Shown here one piece after another: positions 1 to 6,166 of a DNA stretch of 9,231 bases. The stretch is from JAXJQF01 sp036311285. GTDB taxonomy: Bacteria > Pseudomonadota > Gammaproteobacteria > Enterobacterales > Succinivibrionaceae. Below the pieces are notes generated by a model. It saw only the letters and a program-made list of their open reading frames with translations. It did no database searches and had not been told where the DNA came from. Within the stretch, counting starts at the first letter, position 1. The number at the start of each line of letters is the position of its first letter. The DNA is taken from the NCBI GenBank assembly GCA_036311285.1, contig JAXJQF010000008.1, positions 1 through 9,231 on the forward strand, read 5' to 3'. The translations under genes and the position numbers were made by a program.

Positions 1-109
1 GAAGTACAGGTCTTTAGAAAAACACTGTAAATGTTCACAGAATGTTTCGTTCTTTATCACTGTTAAAAAAAATGTACTGTGTTAAAATGTTTGTAGATAG
101 TATTTAAGT

Positions 110-116
110 GGGGGAG
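110..116 (+). promoter_or_regulatory. Shine-Dalgarno sequence deciding the start of the AAA/nuclease gene
   Basis: GGGGGAG ends 9 nt before ATG 126. It is the only strong ribosome-binding site near the start, and it argues against the overlapping GTG at 108. Confidence 0.6.
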
Positions 117-125
117 TTTGAAGTT

Positions 126-1796
126 ATGGGCAATATTCTAAATCCTGATAAAGATAATAGCTTTATCGGTTTAGTTAAAGCGAAAGATAGTAGAGTGTTT
201 GTTGATAAAACAGATTTTATTGTAAAAACTAATGCTCTCCTAAATACAGATGGAAAATTCATTGCTATAACCCGTCCTCGCAGATTTGGGAAAACTGTAA
301 CTGCTCATATGCTTTCTGCTTACTATTCTAAAGGTTACGTTGGGCAGAATATTTTTGACAAACTTGAAATTGCTGATAAACCAAGTTTTGTAGAACATCT
401 TAATAAATACAATGTAATTAACATTGATATGAATTCTGTTGATGGTCGTTTTGATGTTTATTCAAGAAATAAACAGAAAATAGAAGGTGTTAATGATTTA
501 GTTGATTATTTTGAATATTTAATTATTAACGAATTAAAATCAAGTAATGAATTTTCAGACACTCTTGTAAAGCATCAGATTGAAAATATTGGACTTCTTG
601 AAGCTATAATGGCGATTACACAAGATTTGAATACAAAATTCATTTTTATTATGGATGAATGGGATCTAGTGTATAGAGAATATCGAAATGATGAATGTTT
701 GCAGAAGAAATTTATCAAACTGTTAAAAAATTTGTTTAAATCTGATGATGGTCAAAAATGCTTTGCTTTAGCTTATCTTACAGGTATTCTTCCAATTAAG
801 AAATATAATTCTCAATCAGCTTTAAACGTATTTAAAGAATACAATATGTTAAGACCTGTACCTTATGAAGAATATTTTGGATTTACGGAAGAAGAGGTCG
901 CAGAAATAGTTAAATTACCTCAATGTAAGATCAGTCACCAGGAACTAAAAGAATGGTACGAAGGTTATAAACTTAATGGCAAAGATATTTATAACCCTAA
1001 CTCCGTTGTTTCTTCCATTAGTGATGGTATATGTCAAAGTTATTGGAGTGGAACATCATCCAATGAAGAAGTCGTAAATCTTATTAACATGAATTTTGAC
1101 GGAATTAAGGACGATATTATTCACCTTATTGAAGGTAGTACTATTCAGTTCAGTTGTATTACTTTCCAAAATGATATGGTATCAATAAAAACTAAGGATG
1201 ATATTTTTTCGTTATTAGTATGTTTGGGGTATCTTGGATGTGTTGATGACGGAGACGGATATCATCTAGCCTATGTTCCTAACAAAGAAATAAGAACAGC
1301 TCTTTCTTCTATAGTAAAATCACAACCATGGTTTAATTCTATGCCTATAATTGAGCGTTCAAAATCTTTGTTTGAAGCCATAACTACTCTTGATGCGAAT
1401 AAGATAGCGAATATCATTACAGAGATTCACAACTCTCCTAATGTATCGTTGCTTACTTATAATCGTGAGGAATCAATGGTATTTTGTCTTATATCAGGAC
1501 TCATGTGGTGTACTGAACGAGAATATAAATGTTATCGTGAACTTCAATCTGGTAAAGGAAGTGCAGATTTAATTTATGTACCAAAGAGAAATATTCATCT
1601 ACCTATCTTAATTATAGAATTTAAATATGGTCAGAGTGCAGAAGAAGAAATGAATCAAATTAAAGAAAAGGAATATTTTAGTAGATACATTGATGGTGAT
1701 TATCCAAATGATGTATTACTTATAGGTATTAACTATAATCCTAAAACAAAGGATCATCAGTGCCTAATTGAAAAGATGGCCCCAATAATAGTTTAA
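126..1796 (+). CDS. AAA-ATPase-like protein with C-terminal PD-(D/E)XK nuclease-like domain
   Basis: The predicted protein has 556 residues and the two-domain layout of the AAA-ATPase-like/DUF1703 family (Pfam AAA-ATPase_like plus PD-(D/E)XK nuclease superfamily), which is often present in many copies in gut anaerobes and has no firm cellular role. The N-terminal half has the family P-loop RPRRFGKT (about 50-57), a Walker B-like strand FIFIMDEWD (172-180), and the later signatures LTGILPI, WYEGY and YNPNSVVSSI. The C-terminal half has a nuclease-like core: D481 in GSADLIY, then E498 and K500 in IIEFK. Both active sites look intact and the length is normal for the family. I chose ATG at 126 because GGGGGAG lies 9 nt upstream; an in-frame GTG at 108 would begin before that site. 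It stands alone, converges on the minus-strand array and is followed by a terminator. ATP-dependent nucleic-acid cleavage is inference from the family. Confidence 0.88.
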   Translation: MGNILNPDKDNSFIGLVKAKDSRVFVDKTDFIVKTNALLNTDGKFIAITRPRRFGKTVTAHMLSAYYSKGYVGQNIFDKLEIADKPSFVEHLNKYNVINIDMNSVDGRFDVYSRNKQKIEGVNDLVDYFEYLIINELKSSNEFSDTLVKHQIENIGLLEAIMAITQDLNTKFIFIMDEWDLVYREYRNDECLQKKFIKLLKNLFKSDDGQKCFALAYLTGILPIKKYNSQSALNVFKEYNMLRPVPYEEYFGFTEEEVAEIVKLPQCKISHQELKEWYEGYKLNGKDIYNPNSVVSSISDGICQSYWSGTSSNEEVVNLINMNFDGIKDDIIHLIEGSTIQFSCITFQNDMVSIKTKDDIFSLLVCLGYLGCVDDGDGYHLAYVPNKEIRTALSSIVKSQPWFNSMPIIERSKSLFEAITTLDANKIANIITEIHNSPNVSLLTYNREESMVFCLISGLMWCTEREYKCYRELQSGKGSADLIYVPKRNIHLPILIIEFKYGQSAEEEMNQIKEKEYFSRYIDGDYPNDVLLIGINYNPKTKDHQCLIEKMAPIIV

Positions 1797-1848
1797 CAAA
1801 AAATATTCTTCTAAATTTGTATGTTCTTGATATTTTTATTCAATTTAT

Positions 1849-1875
1849 AGAGCATTACATTTTGACGCTCTTTTT
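1849..1875 (+). terminator. Rho-independent terminator of the AAA/nuclease gene
   Basis: AGAGC (1849-1853) pairs with GCTCT (1867-1871) around a 13-nt loop, and a T run follows. It lies about 50 bp past the stop codon. The stem is short, so strength is uncertain. Sequence from the loop onward resembles the 3' flank of the plus-strand gene ending at 5978. Confidence 0.5.
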
Positions 1876-2075
1876 ATATTGACACTCACAAGATTAACAT
1901 GGTAATTATTTATTCGTTTAGGTGGTCAACTTTTTGATCGTTCTACAGAAATAATTGAAAATTATTCGTTTTATATAATCTCCCTATTTTATAGTTTTTC
2001 TTACTCTTATTTATCTTTAGTTTTCACTATTTTAAAAAGATCATTTCTTTAAAGATATTCAAATAAAATCATATG

Positions 2076-2555
2076 CTATAAATTATTCGAAAATTTTCTA
2101 ACAAAATTTATGACATATTCATATGAAAACGGTGCTCCAGGAAAGTTTTGAGGTTCGGTATTAGTTTCAACAAGGTCCATAGCTCCTGCAACAAGCAAGC
2201 TAAGCATATTTTTATCTAGTCTACGATCGTAAGATAAAGTTAATTCAACAGCTTGTTCATAAGCTTCTTCTTGAAAATCAACTGAATGTCCAGTAGTTAT
2301 TTGAAATGATTTAAAAATACCATTAACATATATAAATTGATTCACTGGAAAAACACCTTGATATACAAGACCAGCGGTAACAGCTCTTCTTGCGTATGCA
2401 TAAGCCATCTTTACCATTGGAGAAAATCCATCATGATTTATGGATACACCTAAATCATCACTAATATTTCCAAAAGTACCACATGGAAGATTATGTGTTT
2501 TCTTTACATAATGTATAAGCCTTCCATTATTATTATTTCGAAAGAAATTAAACAT
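2076..2555 (-). CDS. Hypothetical protein, 159 aa, last gene of the small-gene array
   Basis: I do not recognise this family. ATG 2555 is preferred because TGAGGTG (2566-2560) sits just upstream; a TTG at 2567 would overlap that site. The protein starts MFNFFRNNNN, with four Asn encoded by an AAT run. It has no signal peptide or clear membrane segment. The centre (about residues 45-75) is rich in Ala, Tyr and Arg and may be helical (VKMAYAYARRAVTAG). The C-terminal part has acidic, amphipathic helices (FQEEAYEQAVELTL, NMLSLLVAGAMDLVE), so it is probably a small soluble cytoplasmic protein. The stop is TAG. It faces the AAA/nuclease gene tail to tail across 279 bp and is 215 bp from the next gene upstream. 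No toxin, antitoxin or enzyme motif is visible. Confidence 0.75.
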   Translation of the reverse strand: MFNFFRNNNNGRLIHYVKKTHNLPCGTFGNISDDLGVSINHDGFSPMVKMAYAYARRAVTAGLVYQGVFPVNQFIYVNGIFKSFQITTGHSVDFQEEAYEQAVELTLSYDRRLDKNMLSLLVAGAMDLVETNTEPQNFPGAPFSYEYVINFVRKFSNNL

Positions 2556-2583
2556 AAAACACCTCAACTAAAACATACTTATG

Positions 2584-2615
2584 TTTATATAATGTACTTA
2601 ACAAGACAAAATCAA
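2584..2615 (-). promoter_or_regulatory. Possible promoter of the 2076-2555 gene
   Basis: On the minus strand TTGATT (2615-2610) precedes an A/T-rich ATTATATAAA block. TTATAT lies 17 nt away (2592-2587), and the better -10 match TATAAA lies 20 nt away (2589-2584). The block is about 30 nt upstream of ATG 2555. AT-rich DNA gives many chance matches, so this is weak. Confidence 0.3.
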
Positions 2616-2770
2616 ATAGAAACTCTCTTATCTGTATCTCCAAAAATACACTAAAATCTGTTATAAAATTGCTATGTACAACAGCTATACTTAAGAATTT
2701 TAGCTATTAGGAAAGGTAAAACAGTTTCAACATTATCTTAATCTTATGTTTTGATTAATCTTCTTAATTC

Positions 2771-3217
2771 TTAAAGAACATCGGCATTACTCTTAAAGAA
2801 TGAATGAAATGAAAATAAACTTATATCATCGACTAACCCCCTATTTTGTGCATCTTGCAAAAGTTGTTTTAAAAACTCATCAAAATTAGTAGTTATGTAA
2901 TCATGTAATTCGCCAACTTTACATCCCATATCGACAAGCATTTCATTGATTGCTTTTTTTATCTCATAAGAACTTGATATTTCTTCAGGAGATAAACATA
3001 TTGTTCTCGGTGTAATACTGTAATCTGTAAACATCTTTCCTGTTCCATTTGGTCTCAGAAAAAATGTACTAATTTTTGAACTAGAATAAGTTAACAATAT
3101 TTGAAAAAAATAATTATTATGTTTAGTCATCAATACAAAACTGTAACTTTGATCAGAATCATCATAATCAGTATTAAAGTTGTAAACAATTTCTGACTGA
3201 TTTAATTCAACACGCAT
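2771..3217 (-). CDS. Hypothetical protein, 148 aa
   Basis: The family is not recognised. I place the start at ATG 3217 because GGAGG (3227-3223) lies 5 nt upstream; the in-frame ATG at 3229 overlaps that site and lacks a good one. The N-terminal 80 residues alternate polar and hydrophobic residues as expected for beta strands (SYSFVLMTKHNNYFFQILLTY). The second half looks helical and acidic (EIKKAINEMLVDMG, FDEFLKQLLQDA). No signal peptide or membrane segment is seen, so a small cytoplasmic alpha/beta protein is likely. It lies 161 bp after the frame-broken gene and 215 bp before the last array gene. The upstream spacer has an unusual inverted repeat (3243-3364). No function is proposed. Confidence 0.75.
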   Translation of the reverse strand: MRVELNQSEIVYNFNTDYDDSDQSYSFVLMTKHNNYFFQILLTYSSSKISTFFLRPNGTGKMFTDYSITPRTICLSPEEISSSYEIKKAINEMLVDMGCKVGELHDYITTNFDEFLKQLLQDAQNRGLVDDISLFSFHSFFKSNADVL

Positions 3218-3222
3218 ATAAT

Positions 3223-3227
3223 CCTCC
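3223..3227 (-). promoter_or_regulatory. Shine-Dalgarno GGAGG fixing the start at 3217
   Basis: GGAGG is followed by ATTAT and then ATG 3217-3215. The alternative ATG at 3229-3227 overlaps this site, so the shorter 148-residue protein is favoured. Confidence 0.6.
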
Positions 3228-3242
3228 ATGCCTTAACAAAAA

Positions 3243-3364
3243 AACGTGAAATTCTATACAGGTAAACATATGTTGTTATCGCTATTGAAGAAGATAATGG
3301 AACTAAAATATAGAATAACCTAAAACAGACTCAACCAACTTTTGCTTCGAAAGAATTACACGTT
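3243..3364. repeat. Imperfect 12-13 bp inverted repeat bounding a gene spacer
   Basis: AACGTGAAATTC (3243-3254) is matched in inverted orientation by GAATTACACGTT (3353-3364), 11 of 12 positions, and the pairing extends one base inward. The arms enclose almost the whole spacer between two array genes, 122 bp in total. A second perfect 8-bp inverted repeat, ATTCTATA (3251-3258) with TATAGAAT (3309-3316), competes for the same left arm. It could be a MITE-like remnant, a folded mRNA leader or chance. Confidence 0.4.
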
Positions 3365-3378
3365 ATAAAAAAGTAAAC

Positions 3379-3756
3379 TCATGATACATACTTGTTAAGA
3401 TAACCATTCTTCATTCCATACCTAATAAATTTCTTGACGATCTTTATTCTATGAAAACAAGTAATTACCCTATTTGCCTCTCCATAGATAGAGTTCACTG
3501 CTGATGTCAGAACCTGTTGTGGACCTCCAGCTCGGTCAATCGAACTTGCTGAACTTAGAGCCCCCTTGTAGTATCGAGCATCTATACCACATTCATTTAC
3601 AAAATCAATCGCAATACCTTCACCTAGAGATGCTGCATCTAATTCTTCAAATACAAAACGTACAAATTCATCTTCATTACGAATTAGAGATAAAACCAAT
3701 TTGAATATATTATCGTCAGTATCTTCATCTGTACGTCCAACAAAATTTCTATACAC
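3379..3756 (-). CDS. Distal part of a frame-broken hypothetical gene
   Basis: As an independent ORF this would start at GTG 3756 and give 125 residues, but no Shine-Dalgarno precedes that GTG. The frame stays open upstream to 3807, past an A8 tract where a properly initiated 45-codon ORF (3914-3777) ends. I therefore read it as the C-terminal part of one protein of about 178 residues. The section is acidic near its start (GRTDEDTDDN), has helical stretches (FKLVLSLIRNEDEFVRFVFEE), a conserved-looking middle (GEGIAIDFVNECGIDARYY) and a basic C-terminus (HRIKIVKKFIRYGMKNGY). No family is recognised, and no signal peptide or membrane segment is seen. The C-terminus could bind nucleic acid or another protein, but that is speculation. 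It may be a pseudogene, a programmed-frameshift gene or a sequencing error in the homopolymer. Confidence 0.55.
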   Translation of the reverse strand: MYRNFVGRTDEDTDDNIFKLVLSLIRNEDEFVRFVFEELDAASLGEGIAIDFVNECGIDARYYKGALSSASSIDRAGGPQQVLTSAVNSIYGEANRVITCFHRIKIVKKFIRYGMKNGYLNKYVS

Positions 3757-3776
3757 TGAAATTTCTGCTTGTTCTC

Positions 3777-3914
3777 TTATTTTTTTTGTAGCAACAACTG
3801 CAATAGTTCATGTTCGTACGCTTGAGCTTTACTGTAATTTCCTAATGATTTATTAACTTCAATTAAAAAATGCAATGACTGTATTTTAGATAGTTCATCA
3901 TACTGATCAGTCAT
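3777..3914 (-). CDS. Proximal part (45 aa) of the frame-broken gene
   Basis: ATG 3914 is preceded by GAGAGG (3926-3921) with 6-nt spacing, the best initiation site near this locus. The 45-residue product looks like one or two amphipathic helices (YDELSKIQSLHFLIEVNKSL, YSKAQAYEHELLQLLLQKK), reminiscent of a TPR-like helical pair. It stops at TAA 3779-3777, directly after CAA AAA AAA. A -1 shift there enters the frame of the downstream ORF and continues as QKKIREQAEISVYRNF without a break in character. Alone it would be a very short orphan, so it most likely encodes the N-terminus of the joined protein. It lies 93 bp downstream of the membrane-anchored TerB-like gene. Confidence 0.5.
   Translation of the reverse strand: MTDQYDELSKIQSLHFLIEVNKSLGNYSKAQAYEHELLQLLLQKK
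3780..3788 (-). other. A8 tract: possible -1 slippery site or frameshift mutation
   Basis: Read on the minus strand in the frame of ATG 3914, the sequence is CAA AAA AAA TAA. This contains A AAA AAA, a known type of -1 slippery heptamer, immediately before the stop. Slipping back one base, or one extra A in the transcript, restores a continuous frame of about 178 codons. Confidence 0.5.
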
Positions 3915-4007
3915 GTTTAACCTCTCGATTTGTTTAATAACTACTTATTAGTCTTACAATCTGTTCTTTTATATACTCTACGTTTATTTCAAAAAATCTA
4001 ATCAAAA

Positions 4008-4502
4008 TTATTTACCAAAAACATATATGATTCCAATAATAATTATAAAAATGATCCACCCTAAACACCCCGTGCCTTCTGAAGTTTTTGTTTCATTTAT
4101 ATCTAAAAATTCTTCGAAAATTTCTTTAGCTTCTTTTTTATCAACAACGGGCAAGTCTAATTCATTATTCAAATATGAAAAGAAATCAGACTCTTCGTGT
4201 GTAACAATTCCATCAGCATTAATAATACTAACTATGAATGCATAAAAAAATTTTTTTTGTTTCTTTGACATTGGACGAAGAACTTCAATCGCCTCTTTCT
4301 CAGAGAGTTTACTGCTCTCCTTCATCAATTTTGGGATTTTATCTTTAGCTTGATTCAGATTATATTTAGCAGCTTTAATTAACAAACCAAAACCGTAATT
4401 TTTCATAACTTCGAATTCACTTTTATCTGCATAACCATCACAGTACACTGCAGACATCGCTAGTCTTATCATCGCCGCAATCTGTTTTTCTGTAAAATCC
4501 AT
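4008..4502 (-). CDS. TerB-like protein with C-terminal membrane anchor, 164 aa
   Basis: Residues 1-133 resemble the TerB/tellurite-resistance helical fold: an N-terminal helix (FTEKQIAAMIRLAMSAVY), then two DG-centred acidic loops, D22-G23 with E29 and D97-G98 with E103/E104. In TerB such residues bind metal. The core aligns along its length with the neighbouring 129-aa gene, for example QIAAMIRLA against QLSAMTKLA, and MSKKQKKFFYAFI against MSMKQKRHLCAFI. Unlike that gene it carries an acidic/polar linker and a hydrophobic end (GCLGWIIFIIIIGIIYVFGK, 145-164), a probable tail anchor with the TerB domain in the cytoplasm. ATG 4502 has AAGGGGG 6 nt upstream. No terC, terD or other ter gene is present, so tellurite resistance is not implied. 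Metal sensing or envelope-stress signalling is inference. Confidence 0.8.
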   Translation of the reverse strand: MDFTEKQIAAMIRLAMSAVYCDGYADKSEFEVMKNYGFGLLIKAAKYNLNQAKDKIPKLMKESSKLSEKEAIEVLRPMSKKQKKFFYAFIVSIINADGIVTHEESDFFSYLNNELDLPVVDKKEAKEIFEEFLDINETKTSEGTGCLGWIIFIIIIGIIYVFGK

Positions 4503-4694
4503 TTACATCCCCCTTAATTCATAGTTCTTAAAAACAAAAATATCTAAACTTCTTCTTATTACATATATTTTTAGTGGTATTACTAATACTAAAAGTTAAA
4601 AATACAAAACTTCAATATCCATTCTCAACAACAATAAAATTTAAGCAAAATGACTTACTGATATTGTAATTAACATAACTAAAATAATAAGAAC

Positions 4695-4717
4695 ATCAAT
4701 AAAAAGACTGTATTGAT
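4695..4717 (-). terminator. Weak hairpin after the soluble TerB-like gene
   Basis: ATCAATA (4695-4701) pairs with TATTGAT (4711-4717) around a 9-nt loop, about 20 nt past the stop on the minus strand. The following tract is T-rich but not a clean T run, and the stem has one G-C pair, so termination would be weak. Confidence 0.3.
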
Positions 4718-4738
4718 ATTTGTATAAAAAAATAAAAG

Positions 4739-5128
4739 TTAATCCAACCCCATATTGTTACGGAAGATATTTATTGCATCTTCTATTGTCATAATAGGTA
4801 AATCTGCGGCATAGGATAATTCACTCCAAAATTCCAATTCACTGTTTGTTATATTTCCATCTGCCCCAATCACTGCACCTATGAATGCACATAAATGCCT
4901 TTTTTGTTTCATAGACATTTCTCGTGCAACATCAATTGCTTCTGCATAGGAGATAGTACGAGCCACGTCAATCAGTGCCATTGTTTTTATATCATCTTGT
5001 ACATATAATCTAATATGAGCAGTTATAAGCGCGATTTCACGTGCTTCAAATTCACCATCACTACCAGATGCATATAATGCTAATTTTGTCATAGCTGATA
5101 ACTGACGTCCTGTAAAAAGTAAATTCAT
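4739..5128 (-). CDS. Soluble TerB-like protein, 129 aa
   Basis: This is a short all-helical protein with the TerB-family pattern of two acidic DG loops: D24-G25 with E28/E31, and D90-G91 with E97. It matches the membrane-anchored paralogue at 4008-4502 over nearly its whole length (FTGRQLSAMTKLA, EAIDVAREMSMKQKR, AFIGAVIGADG, EDAINIF) but lacks the linker and membrane segment. It also lacks about 10 residues between the two halves. ATG 5128 is preceded by AGAGGA (5143-5138) with a 9-nt gap. It is the first gene of the minus-strand array, 236 bp from its paralogue. The pair probably arose by duplication and may share a partner. TerB-like domains are known acidic, probably metal-binding modules; the role here is unknown. 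Confidence 0.8.
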   Translation of the reverse strand: MNLLFTGRQLSAMTKLALYASGSDGEFEAREIALITAHIRLYVQDDIKTMALIDVARTISYAEAIDVAREMSMKQKRHLCAFIGAVIGADGNITNSELEFWSELSYAADLPIMTIEDAINIFRNNMGLD

Positions 5129-5504
5129 AAATAAATATCCTCTAGTCTAAATGTGTACGACTTAAAAACAAAGACATAAAACGTTTAATACACCCATTTA
5201 CACAAATAATTACTATACCTAATTTTACCCCCCCGTGAGTTTTCAAGCTTCAAATTTTATTACAATAACCTTGTCACAAATATTTTTTATTTACATTAAA
5301 AAACGAGATACTTTTCACTATTTTAACTATGATTTAAAGTTACAAACCATCAATTATCATAAACAACGAACACAACTTATAATTCATACAAGTGTATTGT
5401 TTAGAAAAAAGAATTCAATTTGATATAATAGTAAAAATATCTTGTATAATACAGCCAAGTACAAAAACCATTACTTCTTCACAAACAACTTAGACTTTCA
5501 GAAG
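5129..5504. other. Gene-free divergent region between the TerB-like array and the plus-strand orphan
   Basis: This AT-rich stretch of about 375 bp holds a C7 run (5228-5234) and promoter-like sequences reading right near 5420-5450, but no convincing gene. One plus-strand frame is open from 5223 to the TGA at 5421, and that same frame reopens to become the orphan gene. It has no ribosome-binding site. The region must also carry the promoter of the minus-strand array, but I see only poor matches for it. Confidence 0.5.
5420..5450 (+). promoter_or_regulatory. Overlapping promoters for the plus-strand orphan gene
   Basis: Two good -10 boxes occur. TATAAT at 5424-5429 is part of TGATATAAT, an extended -10, though its -35 is poor. 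A second TATAAT at 5445-5450 has TTGATA (5420-5425) 19 nt upstream. Transcription would start near 5436 or 5457, which favours translation from ATG 5505 rather than TTG 5442. Confidence 0.5.
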
Positions 5505-5978
5505 ATGCAAAAATACAAAATAACTTCATCAACATATTTATTACGAACAAACGAAGATATAGCCATTTTATGTGATGATGTATTAAATCAACTAAAAGCT
5601 ATCACTTTGAATGAAAATGATGAACATTTATTAAAAGTATCTAAATTACAAGTATTTTTAAATATATTGATATCTCTATACCATTATGATGTAAAAAGCA
5701 TAAAGATGAGCTCTCAATATATTAATTTTGTTCAAAACGAGTTATATAAATTTATGCATCTTGACGCCAAATACCAAACATCTTTTGTTTCTTGTTTTAA
5801 GTTACATGACAAGGATGGAGATTATGATTTAATAGAAATTGCCAAAGATATTTCTACTCATCTTTATTCATTTATTGATTTTGATTGCACGTTTGTAAAT
5901 GACTATTATGCTCCAAACATATTAGAGAAGTATAACAAAGAGTTATTTGACTTATTATTAAATGGTGACAACGATTAA
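5505..5978 (+). CDS. Hypothetical helical protein, about 157 aa
   Basis: The family is not recognised. The predicted protein is mostly helical and hydrophilic, with a Leu-rich centre (LLKVSKLQVFLNILISLYHY, about 42-61). An acidic cluster HDKDGDYD (101-108) resembles a calcium-loop motif, but the spacing is not that of a canonical EF-hand. The C-terminus is acidic. There is no signal peptide or certain membrane span. The start is uncertain: ATG 5505 has only AGAAG directly next to it, while TTG 5442 (178 aa) also lacks a ribosome-binding site and lies inside the promoter block. Codon third positions change near 5505, with more C-ending codons before it, which supports the ATG. It stands alone on the plus strand and has its own terminator. 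Confidence 0.65.
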   Translation: MQKYKITSSTYLLRTNEDIAILCDDVLNQLKAITLNENDEHLLKVSKLQVFLNILISLYHYDVKSIKMSSQYINFVQNELYKFMHLDAKYQTSFVSCFKLHDKDGDYDLIEIAKDISTHLYSFIDFDCTFVNDYYAPNILEKYNKELFDLLLNGDND

Positions 5979-6032
5979 GATATAGGCTATTGTCTCTGAT
6001 TTTTAGACCTTTAATATATCAACAGAAATTAT

Positions 6033-6055
6033 GCATTTTGAAATGCTCTTTTTTG
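6033..6055 (+). terminator. Rho-independent terminator of the plus-strand orphan
   Basis: GCATT (6033-6037) and AATGC (6042-6046) form a tight stem with a TTGA loop, followed by TC and a run of T. It lies about 55 bp after the stop codon. Flanking sequence resembles that after the AAA/nuclease gene. Confidence 0.6.
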
Positions 6056-6086
6056 ATATTTTTATTATGACATTTACAAAAATTAA

Positions 6087-6114
6087 TAAAAGCTAGTATT
6101 AGTACTAGCTTTTA
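6087..6114. terminator. Strong bidirectional terminator between convergent genes
   Basis: A perfect 12-bp inverted repeat (TAAAAGCTAGTA with TACTAGCTTTTA) has a 4-nt loop, TTAG. It gives a hairpin with flanking A and T runs suitable for both strands. It sits about 50 bp past the end of the Sel1 gene and also downstream of the plus-strand orphan. Confidence 0.65.
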
Positions 6115-6166
6115 AACTTAATGCACAATTGTATAAATATTTTTAGGTCATCAAAATATTAGATTA

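Noticed and set aside
20..47. Imperfect palindrome upstream of the AAA/nuclease gene (AAACA-CTGT paired with ACAG-TGTTT)
   Set aside because: The stem is interrupted by a 2-nt bulge, is mostly weak pairs and has no neighbouring T run or known operator pattern. The gene to its left is outside the window.
1879..1908. Consensus -35 TTGACA in the gap after the AAA/nuclease gene
   Set aside because: No convincing -10 lies 16-18 nt away and no plus-strand gene follows for over 3 kb. It is also part of the repeated 3' element.
2036..2050. AAAGA/TCTTT hairpin past the end of the 2076-2555 gene
   Set aside because: It is a five-base, almost all A/T stem without a clean T run; such pairs are expected by chance here.
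3504..3704. Plus-strand ORF of 66 codons
   Set aside because: It lies antisense inside the frame-broken minus-strand gene and has a low-complexity product and no initiation signal.
4027..4245. Plus-strand ORF of 72 codons
   Set aside because: It is the antisense shadow of the membrane-anchored TerB-like gene, whose minus-strand reading has a clear paralogue and ribosome-binding site.
5235..5423. 62-codon plus-strand ORF beginning with GTG after the C7 run
   Set aside because: It has no ribosome-binding site, and its composition is like translated intergenic DNA. I kept only the observation that its frame is continuous with the downstream orphan.
5808..5831. EF-hand-like acidic cluster HDKDGDYD in the plus-strand orphan
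   Set aside because: The glycine and the terminal glutamate are not at canonical EF-hand positions, so calcium binding cannot be called.
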